In this document: one piece after another, positions 1 to 9,507 of the stretch | Layout of the letters: each line of letters opens with the position of its first letter | Numbering within the stretch: the stretch's first letter is position 1 | Origin: Elusimicrobia bacterium RIFOXYA12_FULL_51_18 | GTDB lineage: Bacteria; Elusimicrobiota; Elusimicrobia; Elusimicrobiales; UBA9959 | Length of the DNA stretch: 58,708 nucleotides | NCBI GenBank assembly: GCA_001800245.1 | Contig: MGVA01000022.1 | Span: forward strand, 1-58,708 | Reading direction: 5' to 3' | The notes under the pieces: model-generated | Databases searched by the model: none | What the model saw: the letters and a program-made list of their open reading frames with translations, nothing else | What the model was told of the DNA's origin: nothing | Made by a program: the position numbers and the translations under genes

Positions 1-3000
1 GCTCCGGTCCCGTCGTTAACGGCGCCGGTGGTGGAAGGCGCGCTGGGATCGATGGTCTGGCCATTGGAGTTCGTGGCTCCGGACTGCAGTCCCGCTCCGT
101 TCTCCGCCTTGACCGTTACATAATACTCATTATCGTCCACCAGCGTCAGACCGGTTTGTGTAAACGAGGTTCCCGTACCGTTGTCCGTCCAGGCGATAAA
201 ATCGGTGCCGCCCGCGAATGTCCCTATAGCGTACCAGTATCTGGCTATGCCGCTGTGAGGGTCGGAAGACGTGGTCCAGTTGGCCGACAGCTGGGTCAGC
301 GAAGCGGACCAGGCGATATCCGCGCCCGTGCCGTCGTTCACGGAGCCCGGATTGGAAGGCGTGCTTGTATCTGAGGTCTGGCCGTTGGAATTGACGGGGG
401 GAGACTGCAGGCCCATGCCGTTCTCCGCCTTGACCGTGAAATAATAGGTAACCCCGTCCGTCAGGCTGAGTCCTGCCTTGGTGACGGAAGTGCCGGTTCC
501 GTTATCGGTCCACGGTACAATATTTGTGGCGCCGGCTGTTGCCCCGATAGCGTACCAGTATCTGGCTATGCCGCTGTGAGGGTCGGAAGAAGCCGTCCAG
601 TTCGCCGACAATTGGGAAGATGAATTTATGTAGGAAATGTCCGATCCGGTACCGTCGTTTATCAGGCCTGGCGCCGAAGGGGAACTCGTATCTACCATCT
701 GGCCGTTGGAATTGACCGGGGTGGTATACAGTCCGGCTCCATTTTCCACCTTGACGGTAAAGTAATAGGTAACCCCATCCGTCAGGCTGAGTCCTGCCTT
801 GGTGACGAAAGTCCCGGCGCCGTTATCGGTCCAGCCGGTCAAACTGGTTCCCCCGGCGGCAGTGCCTATGGCGTACCAATACCTGGCTATGCCGCTGTGA
901 GGGTCGGAGGAGGCGGTCCAGTTGGCGGAAAGCTGTGAGCTGGAGTTGACGTATGCTGCATCCTCGCCCGTGCCGTCATTAACGGCGCCTGTAATTGAAG
1001 GCGAACTTGTATCTACCAATTGGCCGTTGGAGTTTATAATGTCGGATTTTAGTCCGGCGCCATTCTCCGCCTTGAGGGTGAAGTAATATGTCTGGCCGTC
1101 GGTTAAGCCCAGTCCGGTTGTGGTGGTGGAAGTATTGGTTCCGTTATCGGTCCAGCCGGTCAAGCTGGTTCCCCCGGCGGTAGTGCCTATGGCGTACCAG
1201 TATCTGGCTATGCCGCTGTGAGGGTCGGAAGACGTGGTCCAGTTGGCCGACAACTGGGATGATGAGATGGCGTAAGCCGCGTCTGTTCCAATGCCGTCAT
1301 TAACGGCGCCTGTAATTGAAGGCGAACTTGTATCTACCAATTGGCCGTTGGAGTTTGTGATATCGGATTTCAGTCCGGCGCCATTCTCCGCTTTGAGGGT
1401 GAAGTAATATGTCTGGCCGTCGGTTAAGTTCAGTCCGGTTGTAGTGGTGGAAGTATTGATACCGTTGTCCAGCCACCCGACCACATTGGTAGCCCCGGCA
1501 CTGGTGCCTATAGCATACAAATATCGCAGCAGTCCGGATTGCAGATCGGTACTGGCGGTCCAGTTGGCTGAAAGCTGAGAAGAGGCGCTTGAGTAAGCTA
1601 TGTCAACCCCGGCCCCGTCATTAACGGCGCCTATTATTGAAGATGAGCTTATATCAACGGTCTGGCCATCGGAATTTGTAACCCCGGACTGCAGTCCGGC
1701 TCCGTTCTCCGCCTTGAGGGTAAAGTAATATGTTTGTCCGTCGGCTAAACTTAGTCCGGACCTGGTGACGGAAGTGCCGGTCCCGTTGTCGGTCCATTCT
1801 GCGACCTCCCTCCCGCCGGCTGTAGTGCCTATAGCGTACCAGTATTTGGCTATGTCGCTCTGCGCATCGGAACTGGCATCCCAGTTTGCCGAAAGCTGTG
1901 ATTGTGCCCCTGTCCAGGCCGAATCAGCCCCGGTCCCGTCCCTGACCTGCGGAACATCAGTTGGCGGGGTATCGTCCACATGCACGAATTGACCGTTGGA
2001 GTTAGTCGCGGAGGCCTGTATTCCCACCCCATTTTCCGCTTTGACCGTAAAGTAATATGTGACCCCATCGACCAGGCTAAGGTTGTTTTTAGTGACGGAG
2101 GTGTTTGCGCCGTTATCGGTCCAGATTACTATATCCGTATCCCCGGCCGAGGTGCCTATAGCGTACCAATATTTGGCTATGCCGCTCTGCGCATCGGAGG
2201 AGGCCGTCCAATTGGCCGACAGCTGGTTTGTTGCTCCGGTTTCGGAAACATCGGCGCCAATGCCGTCGTTTACGGAAGCGATGGCGCCGGGAGGAGAAGT
2301 GTCCACGGTCTGACCGGTGGAACTGATCGTGGGAGACTGTAGTCCGGCTCCGTTCTGCGCCTTGACCGTGAAATAATAAGTGGTTCCGCTGGCCAGGCTT
2401 AACCCGGTCTTGGTGACGGAAGTATTGGTCCCGTTGTCAGTCCAGGGTGTTACACCCGTAGCGCCGGCCGAGGTGCCTATAGCGTACCAATATTTGGCTA
2501 TGCCGCTCTGCGCATCGGAGGAGGCCGTCCAATTGGCGGAAAGCTGGGAAGAGGAAATTGTGTAAGTTATATCGGCGCCGGTTCCGTCATAAACGGCGCC
2601 CGGGGCTGAAGGTGAACTTGTGTCAACTAGCTGGCCGTCGGAATTAAGGGCGGAAGACTGCGCGCCCGCGCCGTTCTGCGCCTTGACCGTGAAATAATAT
2701 GTAGTGCCGCTAGTCAGACCTAGCCCGGTCCTTGTGACGGAGGTGTTGGCGCTATTGTCTGTCCAGGTTGTTATATCCGTAGCGCCTGGCGTAGTGCCTA
2801 TTGCATACCAGTATTTGGCTATGCCGCTTTGCGCGTCGGAGGCGGCTGTCCAGTTGGCCGAAAGCTGTGAAGAGTAGCTTGAGTAAGCTATGTCGGTTCC
2901 GGTCCCGTCGTTAACAGCGCCCGGGGCTGAAGGCGGGCTGATATCAACGAGCTGGCCATTTGAGTTGACCGGGGTGGTTTGCAGGCCCGCGCCATTTTCT

Positions 3001-6000
3001 ACTTTGACCGTGAAATAATATGTGGTTTCGCTCAAGCTAAGACCGGTTTTAGTGATTGAAGTATTGATACCGTTGTCCATCCACCCGACCACATTAGTCG
3101 TCCCGGCGCTGGTGCCGATAGCATACAAATATCGGACCAGCCCGGATTCCGCGTCGGAGGCAGCGGTCCAGTTGGCCGAAAGCTGGGAAGACGAACTTGA
3201 GTAAGAAATGTCCGCCCCTGTCCCGTCATTCACCGGCGCGGGGCTTGACGGCGAGGAAGTATCCACCATCTGGCCGTTAGAATTAAGGGCGGAAGACTGT
3301 GTACCCGCGCCATTTTGCGCCTTGACCGTGAAATAATAAGTGGTTCCGCTGGCCAGGCTTAACCCGGTCTTGGTGACGGAAGTATTGGTTCCATTGTCAG
3401 TCCAGGGTAGTATGCCCGTAGTGCCTGGCGTAGTTCCAATGGCGTAGTAGTACTTGGCGATTCCGCTCTGTGCGTCGGAGGCGGTGGTCCAGTTGGCGGA
3501 AAGCTGGGAAGAGGAAATTGTGTAAGTTATATCGGCGCCGGTTCCGTCATAAACGGCGCCCGGGGCTGAAGGCGGGGAAGTGTCCACGATCTGACCGTTG
3601 GAAGTTGTCGCCACAGACTGCATCCCTACGCCGTTCTCCGCCACGACCGTAAAGTAATACGTCTGGCCGCTGGTCAGACCCAGCCCGGTCCTTGTGACGG
3701 AGGTGTTGGCGCTATTGTCTGTCCAGGCTGTTATATCCGTAGCGCCGGGCGTAGTGCCTATCGCGTAATAGTATCTGGCTACGCCGCTCTGTGTGTCGGA
3801 GGCGGCGGTCCAGTTGGCCGAAAGCTGTGAAGAGTAGCTTGAGTAAGCTATGTCGGTTCCGGTCCCGTCGTTAACAGCGCCCGGGGCGGAAGGAGCGCTG
3901 ATATCAACGAGCTGGCCGTTTGAGTTGACCGGGGTGGTTTGCAGGCCCGCGCCGTTTTCCGCTTTTACCGTAAAATAATATATCTGGCCGTTCGTTAAAC
4001 TTAGTCCGGATTTGGTTGCGGAAGTATTCGTCCCGGTGTCGGTCCAACCCGCGATATTTGTACCGCCTGCCGTAGTGCCTATGGCATACAAGTAGCGGAC
4101 CAGCCCGGATTCCGCGTCCGAGGCGGCTGCCCAGTTTGCCGACAGTTGTGCGGAGGAATTGACATAAGTTATGTCCGTGTCGCTCCCGTCATTTACAGGG
4201 CCGGGACTTGTGGGTGCGGTGGTATCAACGCGCTGTCCGTTGGAATTAAGCGCGGAAGACTGCCCGCCCGCTCCGTTCTGCGCCTTGATCGTGAAGTAGT
4301 ATATCTGTCCGCTGGTCAGGCTTAGCCCGGTTTTGGTGACGGAAATATTGGTTCCGTTATCGGTCCAGGTTAAAACATTCGTGCCGCCTGCCGTGGTGCC
4401 TATGGCGTACCAGTATTTGGCTATGCCGCTTTGCGCGTCGGAGGCAGCCGTCCAGTTTGCGGAAAGTTGTGAAGCGGAATTCGTGTAAGTAATGTCAGCG
4501 CCAGTACTGTCATAAACGGCGCCGGGGGCTGAAGGGGGGGTGGTATCCACAGTCTGGCCATTGGAAATTGTCGGCACGGATGGCAACCCTACGCCGTTTT
4601 CGGCCCCGACCGTAAAATAATATATCTGGCCGTTTGTTAAGGTTAGTCCGGTCTTGGTTACGGAAGTATTGTTTCCGTTGTCGGTCAGGCCCAGCACATC
4701 CCCACCGCCGGGTGTGGTGCCGATAGCGTACCCGTATCTGGCGATGCCGCTCTGCGCATCCGAAGCGGCGGTCCAGTTGGCTGAAAGCTGGGAAGGGGAA
4801 CTTGAGTAAGTTATATCCGCGCCAGTGCCGTCATAAACGGTACCGGGGGCTGAAGGCGCGGTGGTGTCCACGGTCTGGCCGTTAGAGTTGGCCGCGGCGG
4901 TTTGCAGCCCCGCTCCGTTTTCCGCCATGACCGTGAAGTGATATATCTGTCCGTTGGTCAGGCTCAGTCCGGTCCTGGTTACTGAAGTAGCGGTTCCGTT
5001 GTTGGTCCAGCTCAGAATATTCCTGTCGCCTGCCGTTGTGCCTATGGCATACCAGTATTTAGCGATGCCGCTCTGCGCGTCTGTGGAGGCTGTCCAGTTG
5101 GCCGACAGTTGGGTGGTGGAATTGACATATGTTGTGTCCGCGCCGGTCCCGTCATTCACCGGGGCGGGACTTGTCGGAGCGGTGGTGTCCACGGTCTGGC
5201 CGTTGGAATTAAGGACGGAAGATGGTGTGCCCGCGCCATTCTCCGCCTTTACCGTGAAGTAATATATCTGCCCGCTGGTCAGGCTTAACCCGGTTTTGGT
5301 GACGGAAGTAGCGGTTCCGTTGTTGGTCCACCCCACCGTATTTGTAGCGCCTGCCGTAGTGCCTATTGCGTAATAGTATTTGGCAATGCCGCTTTGCGCG
5401 TCTGTGGAGGCGGTCCAGTTTGCTGAAAGCTGGGAAGAAGAACTACTATAAGCTATGTCCGTCCCAATTCCAGCGCCGTCATAAACGGCGCCCGGGGCTG
5501 AAGGCGCGGTGTTGTCCACGGTCTGGCCGTTGGAATTTGTAACCCCCGACGGCAGGCCTACGCCATTTTCTGCCTTGACCGTGAAATAATATATCTGTCC
5601 GTTGGTCAGGCTTAGGCTGGTTTCCGTGACCGAGGTGGCGGTTCCGTTATTAGCCCAGGTTTTTACGTTGGTTCCTCCGGCCGTGGTGCCTATGGCGTAA
5701 TAGTATCTGGTAATACCACTCTGCGCGTCGGAAGAGGCAGTCCAGTTGGCTGAAAGCCGGTCGGAAGTGTAAACCACATCGGCGCCGGTGCCGTCATTAA
5801 CGGTGCCCGGGGCTGAAGGCGCGGTGGTATCCACGGTCTGACCGTTGGAATTTGCAACTCCGGATGGCAGTCCGGCGCCGTTTTCCGCCTTTACCGTGAA
5901 GTAGTAGATCTGCCCGTTGGTTAAGCTTAGCCCGGCCCTGGTGATGGAAGTAGCGGTTCCGTTGTCGGTCCATCCAACCACATTAGTCGCCCCGGGGCTG

Positions 6001-6790
6001 GTGCCTATAGCGTAATAATATCTAGCCACGCCGGATTCCGAATCGGAACTGGTCCCCCAGTTGGCGGACAACTGTGTGGTGGAATTGGCATAAGTTATGT
6101 CGGCCCCGGTCCCGTCATTCACCGTTCCAGGGCTTGTCGGGGCGGTAGTATCAACCCGCTGGCCGTTGGAATTTGTAACCCCCGATGGCAGTCCCGCGCC
6201 GTTCTCCGCTTTTACCGCAAAATAATATATCTGTCCGTTGGTTAAGCTTAGTCCGTTCCTGGTGACGGAAGTAGCGGTTCCGTTGTCGGTCCACCCCAGA
6301 ATATTTGTGCCACCCGCGGATGTGCCTATAGCGTAATAATATTTGGATATGCCGGATTCCGGGTCGGAGCTGGCGGTCCAGTTGGCCGCAAGCTGCGTGG
6401 CGGAATTGACGTAAGTTATGTCGCCCCCGAGACTGTCATAAACTGCGCCCGGGGCTGTAGGCGGGGTTGAATCACCGGCTTGGCCGTTGGAACTTGTAAT
6501 GCCGGATTGCAGCCCTACCCAGTTTTCGGCTTTCACCGAGAAGTAATATGTCTGCCCGCCTGCAAGCGTGAGCCCGGTTCTGGTAACCGCAGTGACGTTG
6601 CCGGCATCCGTCCAGTTCCGCACATTTGTCCCTCCGGGCGTAGTGCCGATGGCGTACCAGTAGCGTCTTATGCCGCTTTCGCCGTCGCTGGCGGCTGTCC
6701 AGTTAGCCGAGAGCTCCGTGAGGGAAGTCACAGCATTTATGTCCACGCCTGGGGTCGTGCCGTCATACACCGTCGTCACGTTGGAGGGCA
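1..6790 (-). repeat. Tandem array of about 321-bp units encoding FN3-like domains, 21 in window
   Basis: The marker segment encoding YxYAIG recurs at about 231, 551, 871, 1191, 1512, 1834, 2161, 2482, 2801, 3121, 3441, 3761, 4081, 4402, 4722, 5041, 5367, 5691, 6011, 6331 and 6652. Spacing is almost constant at 320-321 bp. Some units are nearly identical over long stretches (for example around 2340-2580 and 3290-3545) while others have diverged, the pattern expected from repeated unit duplication and gene conversion. The array continues past base 1. Confidence 0.93.
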
Positions 6791-8303
6791 CTGTGGCATC
6801 GTTAGTCTTTGAGGTGAATGCCTTTAAGCAGACGTTGCGGTTCGGAGTAGTGGCGTTAAGATCGGTCCAGGTGGTTCCGGCGGAGCTTATATAGCTTTGC
6901 CCTAAGCTGGCGGTAGCTCCGCTGGAATAATTGGCTACGGGTCCCTCGATAGGTATAGGGAAGTTGTATCCCGGAGTCGTCATCTGTACCACCACCGTGA
7001 ATGTTTGGCCGTTGGTAAGAGGTACTTTAGTGGTAAGCGGGACGGTATGATAGCCGGCGTATGCGAAGGAGCCTGATTGGCTGCTCATCAGGGTCCCGGA
7101 ACGGGGGGAACCCGCCGCAGAGTTCAAGTAAACATAAACCGTATAACTTGAGTTTAAGGCCCTGGTATAAAAACTGACCGCGTCCACCTGAGTGTTAGCG
7201 TCCGCTGCGGTAAAAAAGTTAGCGAACCAGCCCGTGCCTGAACCATATCCTGTGCCGCCGGTGTTTCCAAGCGGATCGTGCTGGTATACCCGGTAATAGT
7301 TGCTATTAGATTCGGCGCCGATGAAGACGGCGTTATTCTTAAGATTTGCATCGTAATAAGAGACGTAAAAATACCCGCTTTCACCCCAACCGGTGCCCCA
7401 GGAATTTTTAACAATAAAAGCGCCGTTCCCGGGGGGAGTGGTAGTAAACTTGCTGGCTGCGAAATTATCATCCCATCCTACTATGGTCACGGCGTGGTTA
7501 GTTCCGCTTGTCCCGCTGTAATAGTAGGATTTGTAGGCAGAACGATAATAGGCCGTATTCATATAGATACTGGTCTTCAAAGCGCCATGAGTGGTGAGTG
7601 CCCACTTTATATTGTCGTTATCGGTGGAACTTCCCCGATCCGGCAGGAGTAGAACTTCCTGCACATGCTTCTGAGCGTTGGGTGAAGGGTATGTTGGCGA
7701 CTGTTTGTTGGTGGTTACGGTGTAGGGGTCGGCTGTTTCAGTCCAGGGGCCGCTCCAGCGGGCAAGGTAGGCGACAGACATATCTGTGGTTCCACCCCCA
7801 CAGGGTGCAATGTCAAAACCGGCGGTGTCATCCAGATTGTTCTCGGAAAAATCCCAGGAATCGTCGGTAAGTATTTTGGATTCCAGTGAGGCCATAGTGG
7901 CGAAGGTCCAGCATGCGCCGCAACTCCCCTGGTCTTTTACCGAAGTTACCTTACCAAGACTGCGCAGGTCGTAAGAAGCCGCGTAACCCTCCAACTGGAC
8001 TTGGTGTGTTCCGGGAGCCGGTGCCGGGTGTTGCCCTGTCATATGGGAGATGTCATTCGGCGACGGCAAATCCCCCATGGCGTGTTCGGTCGGGGCCGCC
8101 GGTACAGCTTTGACCCTGCTGCGGGCGGCCGTATAAGCTATAAATGCCGGGCTTAGCGGTGCCATGGTTGGCTGTTCTTCTTGGGCTGAAAGCTGGAAAG
8201 GAGTGAGAATGATTGTGACTGCCGGAGTCAAAAGGAAAAAACTCCACGCGGCTGAGCGTATGGAGGCATATTGAAACAACCGTTTTGAAAAGTAGTATTT
8301 CAT
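1..8303 (-). CDS. Giant secreted papain-family (C1) protease with at least 21 FN3-like repeats (C-terminus beyond window)
   Basis: The minus frame stays open from an ATG at 8303 to the left edge, giving about 2,767 codons without a stop. Residues 1-41 form a long signal peptide ending around LSA|QEE. Residues about 110-330 are a C1 cysteine protease: DQGSCGACWTFA supplies oxyanion Gln125 and nucleophile Cys131, NHAVTIVGWD supplies His270 and KNSWGTGWGESGYF supplies Asn300. Residues about 330-505 resemble the lectin-like domain that follows C1 proteases in some anaerobes. From about residue 505 the protein is tandem FN3-like units of about 107 residues carrying the signature Y(Y/W)YAIGT and ending in SNGQ-V/T-D. 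Inferred role: surface or exported protease with a long adhesive or spacer stalk. The start is supported by the signal peptide and an upstream promoter. The true C-terminus and any anchor are not visible. Confidence 0.93.
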   Translation of the reverse strand, partial: MKYYFSKRLFQYASIRSAAWSFFLLTPAVTIILTPFQLSAQEEQPTMAPLSPAFIAYTAARSRVKAVPAAPTEHAMGDLPSPNDISHMTGQHPAPAPGTHQVQLEGYAASYDLRSLGKVTSVKDQGSCGACWTFATMASLESKILTDDSWDFSENNLDDTAGFDIAPCGGGTTDMSVAYLARWSGPWTETADPYTVTTNKQSPTYPSPNAQKHVQEVLLLPDRGSSTDNDNIKWALTTHGALKTSIYMNTAYYRSAYKSYYYSGTSGTNHAVTIVGWDDNFAASKFTTTPPGNGAFIVKNSWGTGWGESGYFYVSYYDANLKNNAVFIGAESNSNYYRVYQHDPLGNTGGTGYGSGTGWFANFFTAADANTQVDAVSFYTRALNSSYTVYVYLNSAAGSPRSGTLMSSQSGSFAYAGYHTVPLTTKVPLTNGQTFTVVVQMTTPGYNFPIPIEGPVANYSSGATASLGQSYISSAGTTWTDLNATTPNRNVCLKAFTSKTNDATVPSNVTTVYDGTTPGVDINAVTSLTELSANWTAASDGESGIRRYWYAIGTTPGGTNVRNWTDAGNVTAVTRTGLTLAGGQTYYFSVKAENWVGLQSGITSSNGQAGDSTPPTAPGAVYDSLGGDITYVNSATQLAANWTASSDPESGISKYYYAIGTSAGGTNILGWTDNGTATSVTRNGLSLTNGQIYYFAVKAENGAGLPSGVTNSNGQRVDTTAPTSPGTVNDGTGADITYANSTTQLSANWGTSSDSESGVARYYYAIGTSPGATNVVGWTDNGTATSITRAGLSLTNGQIYYFTVKAENGAGLPSGVANSNGQTVDTTAPSAPGTVNDGTGADVVYTSDRLSANWTASSDAQSGITRYYYAIGTTAGGTNVKTWANNGTATSVTETSLSLTNGQIYYFTVKAENGVGLPSGVTNSNGQTVDNTAPSAPGAVYDGAGIGTDIAYSSSSSQLSANWTASTDAQSGIAKYYYAIGTTAGATNTVGWTNNGTATSVTKTGLSLTSGQIYYFTVKAENGAGTPSSVLNSNGQTVDTTAPTSPAPVNDGTGADTTYVNSTTQLSANWTASTDAQSGIAKYWYAIGTTAGDRNILSWTNNGTATSVTRTGLSLTNGQIYHFTVMAENGAGLQTAAANSNGQTVDTTAPSAPGTVYDGTGADITYSSSPSQLSANWTAASDAQSGIARYGYAIGTTPGGGDVLGLTDNGNNTSVTKTGLTLTNGQIYYFTVGAENGVGLPSVPTISNGQTVDTTPPSAPGAVYDSTGADITYTNSASQLSANWTAASDAQSGIAKYWYAIGTTAGGTNVLTWTDNGTNISVTKTGLSLTSGQIYYFTIKAQNGAGGQSSALNSNGQRVDTTAPTSPGPVNDGSDTDITYVNSSAQLSANWAAASDAESGLVRYLYAIGTTAGGTNIAGWTDTGTNTSATKSGLSLTNGQIYYFTVKAENGAGLQTTPVNSNGQLVDISAPSAPGAVNDGTGTDIAYSSYSSQLSANWTAASDTQSGVARYYYAIGTTPGATDITAWTDNSANTSVTRTGLGLTSGQTYYFTVVAENGVGMQSVATTSNGQIVDTSPPSAPGAVYDGTGADITYTISSSQLSANWTTASDAQSGIAKYYYAIGTTPGTTGILPWTDNGTNTSVTKTGLSLASGTTYYFTVKAQNGAGTQSSALNSNGQMVDTSSPSSPAPVNDGTGADISYSSSSSQLSANWTAASDAESGLVRYLYAIGTSAGTTNVVGWMDNGINTSITKTGLSLSETTYYFTVKVENGAGLQTTPVNSNGQLVDISPPSAPGAVNDGTGTDIAYSSYSSQLSANWTAASDAQSGIAKYWYAIGTTPGATDITTWTDNSANTSVTRTGLGLTSGTTYYFTVKAQNGAGAQSSALNSDGQLVDTSSPSAPGAVYDGTGADITYTISSSQLSANWTASSDAQSGIAKYWYAIGTSAGATGVTPWTDNGTNTSVTKTGLSLASGTTYYFTVKAQNGAGLQSPTISSTGQTVDTSPPGAIASVNDGIGADVSETGATNQLSANWTASSDAQSGIAKYWYAIGTSAGDTDIVIWTDNGANTSVTKNNLSLVDGVTYYFTVKAENGVGIQASATNSNGQFVHVDDTPPTDVPQVRDGTGADSAWTGAQSQLSANWDASSDAQSDIAKYWYAIGTTAGGREVAEWTDNGTGTSVTRSGLSLADGQTYYFTLKAENGAGLQSGVTNSDGQTVDISSSSIIGAVNDGAGVDIAYSSASSQLSANWTASTDLQSGLLRYLYAIGTSAGATNVVGWLDNGINTSTTTTGLNLTDGQTYYFTLKAENGAGLKSDITNSNGQLVDTSSPSITGAVNDGIGTDAAYAISSSQLSANWTTSSDPHSGIARYWYAIGTTAGGTSLTGWTDNGTNTSTTTTGLGLTDGQTYYFTLKAENGAGLKSDIINSNGQLVDTSSPSITGAVNDGTGEDAAYVNSSSQLSANWTASSDPHSGIARYWYAIGTAAGGTSLTGWTDNGAGTFVTKAGLSLTDGVTYYFTVKVENGAGLYTTPVNSNGQMVDTSSPSAPGLINDGTGSDISYINSSSQLSANWTASSDPHSGIARYWYAIGATAGATNIVPWTDNGTGTSVTKAGLSLTDGVTYYFTVKAENGMGLQSPPVNSNGQTSDTSTPSNPGSVNDGTGADIAWSASLTQLSANWTTSSDPHSGIARYWYAIGTFAGGTDFIAWTDNGTGTSFTQTGLTLVDDNEYYVTVKAENGAGLQSGATNSNGQTIDPSAPSTTGAVNDGTG

Positions 8304-8388
8304 TAGGCAAATTCAGCCGCGCATAGCAATAAAGCGACCGTTCTGTATTTTCTCCGTGACAGCCGGAACCAGTGGTGCCTTATATTAT

Positions 8389-8426
8389 GATATCAATAGT
8401 ATATAGGGGGGATTGATATCTGTCAA
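8389..8426 (-). promoter_or_regulatory. Sigma-70-type promoter with an overlapping palindromic operator for the protease gene
   Basis: On the minus strand TTGACA (8426-8421) is followed after exactly 17 bp by TATACT (8403-8398), a near-consensus promoter. The 9-bp inverted repeat GATATCAAT / ATTGATATC (8389-8397 and 8412-8420) straddles the -10 box, filling part of the spacer and the expected start point. That is a typical repressor-site position. The predicted leader to the ATG at 8303 is about 90 nt. No known riboswitch was recognised in it. Confidence 0.7.
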
Positions 8427-8481
8427 TATCCAAAATGTTACACAAAATCGGAGGGGGAATGGGTCGATAAAGAGAACCGGC

Positions 8482-8754
8482 CTAGGAGCCTGTCCGACAT
8501 AAGCAATTTCGCCTGCAATTGCCGCTTTTTGCGGGACCCCTTCCGGGGAACTTACCCACAGGTGGACACCGCACTGCGGTTTCCCCTACTGCGCCATCGC
8601 GCTGCTCAACTTGCAGGTTCACTGGAGCCTGCTCGTTTCGCATCGCTTCGGCTCGGCTTCAAAATCGGCAAGCCTATGGCAGTGCCGTATCAGGCGCTAT
8701 GCGTTTCAGACGGCCAATTTCGTCATGAAAGCTTTATGTCGGACAGGCTCCTAG
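8482..8754. mobile_element. MITE-like element, family A, with 21-bp perfect terminal inverted repeats
   Basis: The ends CTAGGAGCCTGTCCGACATAA (8482-8502) and its exact reverse complement (8734-8754) bound 273 bp with no credible gene. The outermost CTAG is palindromic, so a CTAG target duplication cannot be told apart from the inverted repeat. Part of the interior (8667-8703) recurs near 27.1-27.2 kb and 41.36 kb, and a degraded relative may lie near 58.3 kb. No transposase is present, so mobility would need one in trans. Confidence 0.75.
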
Positions 8755-8882
8755 TCGGGTTTAAGAAAGCGGGAATGTTTCGCAAAAATTGATATTATTG
8801 GTTTGGGTAAGAGTTTGGCAGAGAGTGTCCTGGAGTTTTATGTCGAACCCTTTAGATTATAATCCGGCAAGGATGATGATGT

Positions 8883-9410
8883 ATGGAACCGATTATTATT
8901 GATGTACGAGAACAGGATGAGTTCGCCGCCGAACATATTCCCGGCTCGATATGGGTGCCCTTATCGCAGTTCGGCCGCTCGGCGCCGGGCGTGCTCCAGT
9001 CGCTGGCCGGCCGGCGGATAACGCTTATGTGCCGCAGCGGGAACCGGGCGAAGCTTGCCATGGAACAGATCGAGCAGCTCGGCTTCGGCGGCCAGCTCTC
9101 CGCGGAGGTTTACCCAGGCGGGATACTTGAGTGGGCCAGGCAGGGAAAAACCGTTGAGACCCGCAAGAGCGCCCCTCTGCCGATCATGCGGCAGGTGCAG
9201 CTGGCGGCCGGCCTGGTAGTCCTGGTTTCGGTCATGCTAAGTCTATATGTGGACAGCCGTATCGTGTGGGTGGCCGCGTTCGTGGGAGCCGGCCTCAGTT
9301 TTGCGGGGCTTACCGGGTTCTGCGGTCTGGCCCGGCTTCTTGCCGTTATGCCCTGGAATAAATCGGATTCCGGCGTCTGCCATGGGACCGATGATAAAGG
9401 ATGCTGCTGA
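8883..9410 (+). CDS. Rhodanese-domain membrane protein (YgaP-like)
   Basis: This 175-residue protein has an N-terminal rhodanese domain (about 1-100). The active-site loop is CRSGNR, with the sulfur-accepting Cys50, preceded by the IDVRE and HIPGS motifs of the family. Residues about 115-160 form two hydrophobic segments (VQLAAGLVVLVSVMLSLYV and the next stretch), matching the DUF2892-type membrane domain fused to rhodanese in YgaP. It probably carries persulfide sulfur at the inner membrane. The tail is Cys-rich (VCHG...GCC). An AAGGA sits upstream of the ATG. No operon partner is visible. Confidence 0.88.
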   Translation: MEPIIIDVREQDEFAAEHIPGSIWVPLSQFGRSAPGVLQSLAGRRITLMCRSGNRAKLAMEQIEQLGFGGQLSAEVYPGGILEWARQGKTVETRKSAPLPIMRQVQLAAGLVVLVSVMLSLYVDSRIVWVAAFVGAGLSFAGLTGFCGLARLLAVMPWNKSDSGVCHGTDDKGCC

Positions 9411-9507
9411 TATGAAGTATAGATTCTGGGAATTTTCGGGTTAGAGGGCGGCTTCAGGTTCTGTGAGAAGATGCGCGGTATATTTCTATTGAGGAGATTT
9501 TCGTAAT

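Noticed and set aside
1902..2342. Plus-strand ORFs inside the FN3 array, such as 1902-2342 and 2059-2313
   Set aside because: They are antisense shadows of the repeat; the same sequence recurs at each unit and lacks ribosome sites.
1..6790. CRISPR array or non-coding satellite
   Set aside because: The 321-bp period keeps one open frame encoding FN3-like domains.
8304..8390. Riboswitch in the protease leader
   Set aside because: I compared it mentally with c-di-GMP, fluoride and preQ1 classes and saw no conserved core.
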